26,367 bases of DNA from a virus. The stretch is from IMG/VR virus record IMGVR_UViG_3300000549_000002, positions 1 to 26,367 of that record; one strand, written 5' to 3'. The notes under the pieces are model-generated. The model did no database searches, had not been told where the DNA came from, and worked only from the letters and a program-made list of their open reading frames with translations. A program made the translations under genes and the position numbers. This document shows, piece after piece, positions 14,279-21,435 of the stretch; position 1 is the stretch's first letter; the number at the start of each line of letters is the position of its first letter.

Positions 14279-15127
14279 TTAAAAAGTAGCACTAAAAAGT
14301 TTTACAAACCCACCCAATTTATCAATACATACATCATCAAAAGGTGATTGGTCTTGGTTACTGTCTATTACTAATACGCCAACCGGCTCCGCTTTGCTAT
14401 TGTATAGTATATTTCCGTAAAAATGTCTAGCTCTGATATGCAAGCGCTTCAAAGTATTTATGTCGCGGATATAACCGTCTTTCATATAAGTTCTAACATT
14501 TTGGGCTTCAACCGACCTGCTTTTAATATTAATTACGTCTAAATTTACATTATTAATGTCGGGTAAATCCTCTCTTTTTGTCTCAAGCAGCGTTTGCCTG
14601 ACGTATCCCGCGATGCCTTCGCTTTCACGAAAACTTTTAGGTGAATAATAAAAGTACATACCCGCTTTTTCATTTTCAGTTCCAATTCGTTTTATAGCTA
14701 TTACATACTTTCCGTATTTCGGAATCTGTTTGTTCGAACTATAAAACCAAACAATTGGATGGCAAATTATGTGCCAAAGGTATATCAAAAAAATCTTAGT
14801 CCAGCCTATATCTTTAAAAATGGTTACTCGAACTTTAAGTTTTTCACCATTGAAAACATCACTGATGATTGTTTCCATAAGTGCCTGCTTCATCGCTTTC
14901 TTTACTTGCGCGGGACCGAAAAACTCTCTGAGCGTCGGGAATATAGCTATACTAACCGCAAGCAAACCGGAAACCCAATACCTCCAGACGTTTAAGAACG
15001 TGAGAGTGGATTTGTAGGTACCTTCGTCCAAAAGCGCAATTTGGCTGCTGTCTAGACCGCTAATATACGCCTGAACGGCATTAAGAAGAACGAAAGTTAT
15101 TATGAATAGCCAGAAAAGTTTATTCAT
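14279..15127 (-). CDS. Membrane-anchored GAF-like domain protein
   Basis: This 282-aa protein has two N-terminal membrane helices (about 3-20 and 50-66) and a third strongly hydrophobic segment at 110-128 (WTKIFLIYLWHIICHPIVWF). The rest fits a GAF-type sensor fold: strand KVRVTIFKDI (98-107), SEGIAGYVRQTLLET (169-183), and the closing AEPVGVLVIDSNQDQSPFDD (246-265) followed by a long final helix. GAF domains bind small ligands such as cyclic nucleotides. A membrane-tethered one in a prophage cargo module suggests signalling, exclusion or defence, but this is inference. The sequence is AT-richer than the virion genes. Confidence 0.6.
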   Translation of the reverse strand: MNKLFWLFIITFVLLNAVQAYISGLDSSQIALLDEGTYKSTLTFLNVWRYWVSGLLAVSIAIFPTLREFFGPAQVKKAMKQALMETIISDVFNGEKLKVRVTIFKDIGWTKIFLIYLWHIICHPIVWFYSSNKQIPKYGKYVIAIKRIGTENEKAGMYFYYSPKSFRESEGIAGYVRQTLLETKREDLPDINNVNLDVINIKSRSVEAQNVRTYMKDGYIRDINTLKRLHIRARHFYGNILYNSKAEPVGVLVIDSNQDQSPFDDVCIDKLGGFVKLFSATF

Positions 15128-15447
15128 CGGCTGAATTTTAGATATAGAGTAAAAATAAGCGTTTCGTAGTTTACTTTATTTTTACAAAAAATACCTAACT
15201 TACAAACCGAAATCCAACTAAATCAAGCAGTTTTTCTTTCAAAGACCTGTCTAATGTACATATCTAATGGCGAGAAATGTTTCAGAAATTTGCTTATTTA
15301 CTTTTCGTCTTTATAGTCTGCTCGCCGAGCTTTTAATGCCGCTCATCAAAAGCCGCTTTTTTATTGAACTTTTCTCAAAACAGTGGCATCATACTTTTGA
15401 TGTTTAGGTTTTCTATACAAAATCTTATAAAAAGGTGGTGGTTAAAA
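15128..15447. other. Intergenic region between divergent cargo genes
   Basis: This 320-base AT-rich gap separates the minus-strand GAF module from the plus-strand toxin module. I see no tRNA or further gene. It must hold both promoters, but no convincing -35/-10 pair stands out. A hairpin with a T run lies at 15329-15362. A frame open from ATG 15364 runs into the antitoxin gene, but the ribosome site favours the later start. Confidence 0.5.
15329..15362 (+). terminator. Terminator-like hairpin upstream of toxin module
   Basis: GCTTTT (15329-15334) pairs with AAAAGC (15348-15353). ATG/CAT extend the stem after one mismatch, and a T run follows at 15357-15362. No plus-strand gene lies directly upstream, so it may insulate the cargo module from read-through or be the remains of an older gene end. 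Confidence 0.45.
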
Positions 15448-15675
15448 TTGGCAAGCAAAGCTCAAGATTACAAGAAAAGAGAAAAGGACGTGAAAGTAAA
15501 CACTAACGCGCGTACGGTTCGATGCACTTCCGATGTAAAAAACACCACTGTATCCAAACCCAGAGAGCATTATGTTAAGCGCGAAACCACAGCCGACGAA
15601 AGAGCGGCGAGAAGAAAAGAATTAACGCTGAGGACATTTGCCGCCGCGTATGAAAGCCATAATAAAAAACGTTAA
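15448..15675 (+). CDS. Putative antitoxin paired with PIN toxin
   Basis: This 75-aa, very basic protein is read from TTG 15448, which lies seven bases after a strong AAGGTGGTGG ribosome site. An in-frame ATG at 15364 would add a hydrophobic 28-residue extension with no good ribosome site. It is rich in Lys, Arg and Thr (KAQDYKKREKDVKVNTNART, later TADERAARRKELTLRTFAAA) and ends in a helix. Its stop overlaps the toxin ATG (TAATG). No classical antitoxin fold such as AbrB, RHH or Phd is evident. Position before a PIN gene makes it the probable antitoxin. Confidence 0.55.
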   Translation: MASKAQDYKKREKDVKVNTNARTVRCTSDVKNTTVSKPREHYVKRETTADERAARRKELTLRTFAAAYESHNKKR

Positions 15676-16115
15676 TGGCGAAATATACCTTTGACACTTC
15701 ATTTATCATTTCAAACAAATTGTCGGATTATCCCGACAATTTTCTTTTGTCCGAAGTTGTTATTCTCGAATTAATTGCAAGCGCGACAGATGAAACCGTT
15801 TGTAAGTTTCATCAGGCTACGCGCAGAGCCTACGCCGATGATGATTTATTAATTACGCCGAATACGGACGACTGGCTAATGGCTGGTAAAATCCTTTACT
15901 GGCTGGAGCAGGGAAGAAAGAGAGGAAATAGAGGCAAATCGCCGCCGAAACGTCCCGGCGCAACTCAAAGAATGGCTCTCGACGCTCTGATTGCGACAAG
16001 CGCGCGCCGTTATGATGTAACCGTCGTCACCGAGAACTTTGACGATTTCAACGCGATAAAATATTACTGCCCGTTTAAGCTAATCAGAGGCGCGGACTTT
16101 CTCGCAGGGAAATAA
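15675..16115 (+). CDS. PIN-domain ribonuclease (VapC-like toxin)
   Basis: This 146-aa protein has the acidic residues of PIN ribonucleases in order: D7 in KYTFDTSFIIS, E32 in SEVVILELIAS, D103 in ALDALIATSARR, and the final TENFDDFNAI (119-128). Such proteins usually cut tRNA or rRNA and are held inactive by an upstream antitoxin. The one-base overlap with the preceding small gene supports a toxin-antitoxin pair. In a prophage it may stabilise the element or act in phage exclusion. A terminator follows. Confidence 0.82.
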   Translation: MAKYTFDTSFIISNKLSDYPDNFLLSEVVILELIASATDETVCKFHQATRRAYADDDLLITPNTDDWLMAGKILYWLEQGRKRGNRGKSPPKRPGATQRMALDALIATSARRYDVTVVTENFDDFNAIKYYCPFKLIRGADFLAGK

Positions 16116-16147
16116 TTTACAAATCTAAAGTTTTAATAACACTTTCG

Positions 16148-16171
16148 AGCGGTGTAATAGCCGCTTTTTTT
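16148..16171 (+). terminator. Terminator after PIN toxin
   Basis: AGCGG (16148-16152) and CCGCT (16161-16165) with an eight-base loop, then seven T's. The preceding TTTCGAGCGGT copies that at the early-operon terminator, suggesting a shared origin. Its T run reaches the stop codon of the convergent secreted-protein gene. Confidence 0.75.
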
Positions 16172-16823
16172 ATTTACACACAACTTTCCAAAGTAGTTCT
16201 CCCATTGAATTAGGAACTATCGGGTCTCGATATGAGCGGCTTAGAAAATCGTTATAAGGGAGATTATTTTCTTTGACATCGTAAAGTGTTGTTCCTTCGG
16301 TTGAAAGTCTTTTATCTTCGCAATCTACTGTTACAAACTCAATCGCATAAGCAAAAGACTTTGGAAGTCTTTTAGATTTGGCATATTTAACCCTGTCAAA
16401 GGGGACAATTCTCGTCCAAAGCTCAATACTGCCGGATTTCTTTTTTACACTTGAGAATAAATAGTAATACCGATAGCCTGAATCCTTGCGCTCGGTCTGT
16501 CCAATGAGAAACCATCCGACCGGCGCGGAAGGCTCACTTGGTGCGACATAATCATCGATTTGAAACTCAAAGTCATTGCCGTGAATCCATCCCTTTGTTT
16601 TTCCCGACAAGACGTAATACCAACCTTTTTGACTTTCTTTTGATTCAGAATAAAGTTTTGAACCTCGTTTTAATGTAAGAAGCGTTTTTGCCGTTTTGTT
16701 CGGTGCGTTGCGTAGCTTTGCAGTCCCAGAGATTACCGAACCTTCAAAAAGCAATTCACCTTGTGCGCTGGCAAGAGAGAAACAGAGAAAAATTAATATA
16801 AAAGACAAACAGGAAACCTTCAT
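16170..16823 (-). CDS. Secreted SH3 / surface-adhesin-E-like protein
   Basis: This 217-aa exported protein has a typical signal peptide, residues 1-20, ending ASA before Gln21. Residues about 27-85 form a bacterial SH3 domain (SGTAKLRNAPNKTAKTLLTL, then GWYYVLSGKTKGWIHGNDF), which usually binds cell-wall material. The C-terminal part (about 100-217) resembles the surface-adhesin E family. It contains GYRYYYLFSSVKKK, an ELWTRIVPF strand, a Cys in VTVDCEDKRLS, and the ending DPIVPNSMGELLWKVVC. In a prophage this is probably lysogenic-conversion cargo changing the host surface. It is read against its neighbours. Confidence 0.72.
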   Translation of the reverse strand: MKVSCLSFILIFLCFSLASAQGELLFEGSVISGTAKLRNAPNKTAKTLLTLKRGSKLYSESKESQKGWYYVLSGKTKGWIHGNDFEFQIDDYVAPSEPSAPVGWFLIGQTERKDSGYRYYYLFSSVKKKSGSIELWTRIVPFDRVKYAKSKRLPKSFAYAIEFVTVDCEDKRLSTEGTTLYDVKENNLPYNDFLSRSYRDPIVPNSMGELLWKVVCK

Positions 16824-16832
16824 AGCCGCATA

Positions 16833-16861
16833 TTATTAAATTTAAAGATGCAGTAAGTCAA
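16833..16861 (-). promoter_or_regulatory. Promoter of secreted-protein gene
   Basis: On the minus strand TTGACT (16856-16861) is followed after 17 bases by TAATAA (16833-16838). The start of transcription would fall near 16826, only about three bases before the ATG at 16823. No Shine-Dalgarno site could fit, so the message would be nearly leaderless. Confidence 0.5.
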
Positions 16862-16893
16862 TAAATGTTGTAATAAAGTCTAAAATACGGTAG

Positions 16894-16971
16894 TATAAAT
16901 CAACTAATTTTTAGATACGCAAGGTGTCTTTCAAGCTAAAAGCTTGGGACGCCTTTTTACTTTTTTAAATC
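16894..16971 (+). promoter_or_regulatory. Leader with -10 box and terminator before tail genes
   Basis: A TATAAA -10 box lies at 16894-16899 without a clear -35 box. About 20 bases later AAGGTGT (16921-16927) pairs with ACGCCTT (16949-16955), with an inner CAAGCT-AAA-AGCTTG stem. The tail TTTTTAC-T6-AAATC (16954-16971) nearly copies that after the scaffold-leader terminator. The chaperone ATG follows six bases later. The terminator would stop plus-strand transcripts entering the tail genes unless read through. Confidence 0.55.
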
Positions 16972-16977
16972 CAATAT

Positions 16978-17436
16978 ATGAGCGAAGAAAATCAAGAACA
17001 AACCTACGAAGTAATTTATGAGCCGACCGGCAGGGCTTGGACGATGCGCCCGTTGCCGAAACATATTTTTTTAATGTTTGGACAGATGCCGACATCGTTA
17101 TCGGAAATAGCGATAAAAGCGATGCAGGAAGGCGACGAGGCGGCTTTTCAAAAGGAACTGCAAAGCACACTTTCGCCGGAGGAAATGATGCAGTCGGCAA
17201 TGTTTGCCCGCGAAGCCGTTAAATACTCCGTCGTCAGTCCTAAAATCTCGCTCACTCCGCGCGTAGGCGAGGTGTCGGCGTTTGATGTGACGGAAGATGA
17301 GTTTAATTTTTTGGTGAAGACCGCAATTCAAAGCATCGGGGGGTCGGCGGAAGGCTTAAAATCATTTCGCTCGCAACCCGCAAAAGCTTCTGGAAATAGC
17401 GCAAATAGCACTAAGAGCCGGAAAAAGCCCAAGTGA
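16978..17436 (+). CDS. Tail assembly chaperone (gpG-like)
   Basis: This 152-aa protein is the short product of the tail chaperone pair. It contains the pattern of siphophage chaperones: RAWTMRPLPKHIFLMFGQMP near residue 19-38, a central helical EEMMQSAMFAREAVKYSVVS, and DVTEDEFNFLVKTAIQSIGG. It helps the tape measure fold and recruits tail tube subunits. It lies directly upstream of the tape measure gene, with a second conserved frame in between, which indicates a programmed frameshift. It starts six bases after the leader terminator motif and has no clear Shine-Dalgarno site. Confidence 0.82.
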   Translation: MSEENQEQTYEVIYEPTGRAWTMRPLPKHIFLMFGQMPTSLSEIAIKAMQEGDEAAFQKELQSTLSPEEMMQSAMFAREAVKYSVVSPKISLTPRVGEVSAFDVTEDEFNFLVKTAIQSIGGSAEGLKSFRSQPAKASGNSANSTKSRKKPK

Positions 17437-17614
17437 ATATTTAGGAATTAAGGATGGTGTTTTAGCTTGGGATTTTGACCGCGCCTGCAATTACCGATTA
17501 AATCACAACGAAATTAACTTAATGAAAGCACAGGCAAATCTAATCGTGGCGGAAGTCGGAAAACTATTCGCCGGCGGCGACAGCAATGGCGATAGCGATG
17601 CCGAGGTTTGGTAA
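17360..17614 (+). CDS. Frameshifted C-terminal part of tail chaperone (gpGT-like)
   Basis: After a stop at 17357-17359 this frame stays open to TAA 17612 and encodes QKLLEIAQIALRAGKSPSEY, LGIKDGVLAWDFDRACNYRL and an acidic end. It has no usable start codon near its beginning. The segment looks like the T part of siphophage G/GT chaperones. Relative to the G frame it lies at +1, equal to -2, so the longer protein would need a +1 or -2 shift between 17357 and 17436. Candidate sites are TTT-C (17365-17368), CCC-G (17377-17380) for +1, and AAAAAG (17422-17427) for -2. A sequencing error is a less likely alternative. Confidence 0.7.
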   Translation, partial: NHFARNPQKLLEIAQIALRAGKSPSEYLGIKDGVLAWDFDRACNYRLNHNEINLMKAQANLIVAEVGKLFAGGDSNGDSDAEVW

Positions 17615-17616
17615 AT

Positions 17617-20600
17617 ATGGGAATAGGAGATTCCAGCGTCGGGCTTCTTTTCCGGATTAGGGCGGACAGCTCGAACGCGGTTGCGGAGCTACAAAAATTC
17701 CGGCAGACGCTTTCAACCGAAACCGAAGGTGCGGCAGAGCAGGGCGTGTCCGCGCTGAACAAACTCGGCGGCAAACTCGATTCGCTCGGCTCTACTTTAA
17801 CAGGTTTCGGCACTGTATTGACGGCAGGCATTACGTTGCCGCTCATCGGCATCGGCGCGACCGCAATAAAGACGTTTGCAGATGTGGAATTAGCCGTTGC
17901 GAATATTTCCACCATCAAACCCCAGATAAACACGTCCGAAGTTTTCAGCGCATTAAATGAAATATCTACGCGCATTCCTCAAACCGCCGCACAGTTGGGC
18001 GACGGTCTTTACAACATATTTTCTTCAGTAAACGTAACCCAATCCGAGGGCTTAAATCTGTTGGAACAGTTCAGCAAAGGCGCGACAGCGGCGCAGACGG
18101 ATGCATCGACTTTCGGCACAGCAGTTCTCGGCGTAATGAATGCTTACAAACTAAGCGTGTCTGACGCCGCGCACATCTCGGATGTTTTTTTTAACACCGT
18201 GAATCTGGGCGTCGTCAACGGCGCGGAATTGGCAAACCAACTCGGTGTCGTCACACAGGCGGCAAAAGGCGCGGGGGTATCTTTTGAAGAACTAGGGGCG
18301 TTAATCGTCGGCGCGACGAAGGAAGGCGGACCGGCGGCGCAGAATATAAACAATCTCGCCAATTTTCTTAACAAAATCACCGAAACCGATGCGCGGGCGG
18401 ATATTAAAAAAATCTTTGATGTCGATTTGGTGGATAAAGCCACCGGAAAATTCAAATCTCTGGTTGACGTATTGGGAGAAATTAAGCCGAAATACGATGC
18501 TTTGTCGGAATCGGCGCAAAAAGACGCACTTGCTAGGATTTTTCCGGATGCGCAGGCAAAACAAGGCGCGCGCGTTTTGCTTTCTCAGTTGGATGCGGTA
18601 AAAGACGCGCTCAAAATTAACGAAACGGCGGCAGGAGCGGCAGAAGAAGCGTATAAAAAAATCTCAGTGACGGCATCCGTCCAGTTCGCGCTTTTGAAAA
18701 ATTCGGTAGTCGCGATTTTAGGAGAACTGGGAAGCGCGCTTTTGCCGTTATTGCAACCGATTGTAAATTGGGTAGCCCAGTCTTTGGTTCCCGCCATCAG
18801 CTATGCAGTCGAAATCTTTAAGTCGTGGTCTCCGGCAACCCAAACTGTTATTGCCGCTCTCGCCGTATTTTCCGCCGCGCTGGGTCCGGTCTTGCTAGCG
18901 TTAGGCGCATTTGTTTCATTTATCGCGCCTTTAGTTGGCGGTCTGACCTCGCTTGCTACGGGTATAGTGACGGCGGGCGGCGTGGCGGCGTTTCTCGCGC
19001 CAATCTTAGCAACAATAGGTTCAGTCGTTACGGTTGTGCTTATTCCGGCATTAAAAATAATTATTCCATTGGCAATAGCGATTGGGGCGGCATTTGTCGC
19101 AGTCGCGACGGCGGGCGCAGTTCTGTATGCAGCGTGGCAGACGAATTTCGGCGGCTTGAGAGATTACACGATAAAAGCGTATGAAGTAATAAAAAATACT
19201 ATTTCACAAGCGATGAGTTTTATTAGCGAAGTGACAAGTTCAGTTGGCGGCGGAATCGTAAATTGGTGGCGCGAGAACTACCCGCTTATCCGCTCCACAA
19301 TAGAAACCGTTTCAGGTCAAATTCAGTTTTACGTTCAAAGTTTCCTAGCCAAAATACAGGAGTTTTGGCAAAATCACGGCGAAAGTATTAAAACCGGCGT
19401 GTCTACAGTCTGGGGCGCGATTAGTTCGATTGTCAGCTTTGCGGCAGATACTATCAGCGATGTAATTAAGCTCGCCTTAACCGTAATTAACGGCGATTGG
19501 TCGAAAGCGTGGCGGGATGTTCAAAACTCTACTCAGAAAGCCACCGCTTACATCGTAAACGCTCTTAAAAATTTAGGCAGCGCGATTGTCGATTATTTCA
19601 AGTGGCTGGTTCAGATTACGGTTGAGAATCTAGGCTATATTTTATCAACGGTAATCGGATGGGGGGGCAAAATCGTCGCCGGAATAATTTATATTCTGGC
19701 TACTTTGCCGGATAGAATAGTCGAACTCGTTCCGAAATTTTATAACGCGGGCGTAGATATTGCCAACGCTATCTGGAAAGGCTTCAAAGAAGGTATAACA
19801 GCCAGCGGGCTTACGGCAAGCGTTACTTTCAGAACTAAAAATGTCGATGAAAAAAGTCAAGCCGAATCCGCCGCAGCGAACGCCTTTGCGGAAACTATTG
19901 CCAAATCAAAAGCCGCCCAAAATACCGACCAGACTACTTCCGGTGCTGTCGGCGGAGGCGATGCCGAAAAACGCGCTAAAGAACGCGAAGAACTTTATAA
20001 ACGCGATTTGGCGGCGCAAATCTCAATCTTAAAGAGTCAGTTAGAAGATGCCGAAAAACTATATACCGACACTTTAGAAACTTTGCGCGAAAAGTTCAAA
20101 GAAACAAAAGATAAAGGCGCGTTTGAGCTTGGTATTGTAGATGCCGCCAAACTTTTCAATGATGAAGTTAAAGCAATTTTACCTTCTTTGGTAGGCATAG
20201 AGAATCAACAGGCGGAAGCAGACAAAAAAACCGATACGGAGAAAAAAGCTCTTGCCGGTGAACAGGAAAGGCGGCGTAAAGAAGGCGTTGCGCGCCAACT
20301 GGCGGAAATAAAGAAAAATTCTGAACTTACAAGAGAAATTGAAAAGAAATCGTCAGATGATTCGGTAAAAAACGCCGAAGAAGCTTCAAATCGCAGGATT
20401 GAAGTTACCCAGAAAGAAACAGCAACAAACATAAAAGCGCAGGAACAAAAACTCGCGCTCGGCATAATAAATGAAGTTGAATATGCCGAAGAAGTGGCGC
20501 GGCTAAAACTCAAAGCTCTCACGGACGAAAAAGCAGAAATCGAAGCCTTAGAACAAAACGAAGAAACCAAACACAGGCTCAAAATTCTTGGCGAAGATAT

Positions 20601-21435
20601 TAAACAGCAGGAAATTGAAAATACAAATTCAATCCGTGAAGCAGTCGAAAAACTGACTACAGCTTACGAAAATCTTAATGCCAAACGTGCTGAGCATATC
20701 GGCTCTGCGCCAGGAGAAGTTATCGTCGGAAGCGGCGAGGGTATCGGCGGCATAGACGGAAGCGGCGGCGGGTTTTTAAGCGATATTATCGGCGGACTCG
20801 GAACAAGTATCGCGGAGATTCTTGAGCCTGTTGATATTTTGAATACTTTGGGCGGAATGCTGGCAAGCACATTCGGACAAGTCGCGCAGGCGGTCGGGAA
20901 CGCTGTTAAATCGTTTGTTTTATTCGGTTCGGCGGGCGGCTCATTTAGAAAGTTTGCGGCTGAAATGATTGCTTCTATCGCGCAGATGAGTATCGTCCAA
21001 GCCGTTTTCGAACTTGCGCAAGGTTTTGCCATGAGTGCTTTGGCGTGGTTTACGGGCAATCCCGCATACGCCAAATCAGCGACAGAACACTACATCGCGG
21101 CGGCTGTGTTCGGCGGAATCGCCGGAATTGCGGTAGTTGCAGGGCGAGGTTTGTCAGGCAATCTATTTCAACAAGACAAAGTTTCTGCCGCAGTCGGTCA
21201 ACAACAAAACCAGGCGACGGGCGGCAGTGGAAATCAAGGCTCTGCGTATTCATCCAGAAGCGACGCGGCAGTGATGGCTTTAGGCGCGAATAATCCATCG
21301 GGCAGGGAAGTTTATAAACACGAATTTCTTATTAAAATTCAATCCAACGACCACTACATCGCGGACGCTATCGAGCATAACGTAGAGCATCGCGGGAAGA
21401 TAAGAAAAATAATCAGGAAAGTCGCGGCGGAGTAA
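17617..21435 (+). CDS. Tape measure protein
   Basis: This 1272-aa protein sets tail length and helps DNA pass the host membrane. The start is ATG 17617, two bases after the GT frame ends; a TTG nine bases earlier is less likely. The N-terminal 300 residues match the TP901/PhageMin_Tail core (TLPLIGIGATAIKTFADVEL, GVVNGAELANQLGVVTQAAK, FEELGALIVGATKEGG). Residues about 405-504 hold a cluster of membrane-spanning segments. Residues about 784-1024 are a long charged coiled coil (EKRAKEREELYKRDLAAQIS). A glycine-rich hinge (GGIDGSGGGF) and further hydrophobic helices follow. The length predicts a tail of roughly 190 nm by the usual 0.15 nm per residue rule. Confidence 0.93.
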   Translation: MGIGDSSVGLLFRIRADSSNAVAELQKFRQTLSTETEGAAEQGVSALNKLGGKLDSLGSTLTGFGTVLTAGITLPLIGIGATAIKTFADVELAVANISTIKPQINTSEVFSALNEISTRIPQTAAQLGDGLYNIFSSVNVTQSEGLNLLEQFSKGATAAQTDASTFGTAVLGVMNAYKLSVSDAAHISDVFFNTVNLGVVNGAELANQLGVVTQAAKGAGVSFEELGALIVGATKEGGPAAQNINNLANFLNKITETDARADIKKIFDVDLVDKATGKFKSLVDVLGEIKPKYDALSESAQKDALARIFPDAQAKQGARVLLSQLDAVKDALKINETAAGAAEEAYKKISVTASVQFALLKNSVVAILGELGSALLPLLQPIVNWVAQSLVPAISYAVEIFKSWSPATQTVIAALAVFSAALGPVLLALGAFVSFIAPLVGGLTSLATGIVTAGGVAAFLAPILATIGSVVTVVLIPALKIIIPLAIAIGAAFVAVATAGAVLYAAWQTNFGGLRDYTIKAYEVIKNTISQAMSFISEVTSSVGGGIVNWWRENYPLIRSTIETVSGQIQFYVQSFLAKIQEFWQNHGESIKTGVSTVWGAISSIVSFAADTISDVIKLALTVINGDWSKAWRDVQNSTQKATAYIVNALKNLGSAIVDYFKWLVQITVENLGYILSTVIGWGGKIVAGIIYILATLPDRIVELVPKFYNAGVDIANAIWKGFKEGITASGLTASVTFRTKNVDEKSQAESAAANAFAETIAKSKAAQNTDQTTSGAVGGGDAEKRAKEREELYKRDLAAQISILKSQLEDAEKLYTDTLETLREKFKETKDKGAFELGIVDAAKLFNDEVKAILPSLVGIENQQAEADKKTDTEKKALAGEQERRRKEGVARQLAEIKKNSELTREIEKKSSDDSVKNAEEASNRRIEVTQKETATNIKAQEQKLALGIINEVEYAEEVARLKLKALTDEKAEIEALEQNEETKHRLKILGEDIKQQEIENTNSIREAVEKLTTAYENLNAKRAEHIGSAPGEVIVGSGEGIGGIDGSGGGFLSDIIGGLGTSIAEILEPVDILNTLGGMLASTFGQVAQAVGNAVKSFVLFGSAGGSFRKFAAEMIASIAQMSIVQAVFELAQGFAMSALAWFTGNPAYAKSATEHYIAAAVFGGIAGIAVVAGRGLSGNLFQQDKVSAAVGQQQNQATGGSGNQGSAYSSRSDAAVMALGANNPSGREVYKHEFLIKIQSNDHYIADAIEHNVEHRGKIRKIIRKVAAE

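Noticed and set aside
13982-14347. Plus-strand frame opposite the two minus-strand cargo genes
   Set aside because: It spans the junction of two minus-strand genes that have their own ribosome site and terminator, and its product has no plausible fold.
15364-15447. ATG 15364 as the start of the antitoxin gene
   Set aside because: It has no ribosome site and adds a hydrophobic stretch; the TTG at 15448 lies behind a strong ribosome site.
17338-17343. GGGGGG run in the tail chaperone gene as the slippery site for a -2 or +1 shift
   Set aside because: The target frame meets a TAA at 17357-17359 just downstream, so a shift here would end within a few codons.
20205-21074. Minus-strand frames opposite the tape measure gene
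   Set aside because: Ser/Ala/Phe-rich shadows of the coiled-coil and hydrophobic parts of the tape measure; no independent signals.
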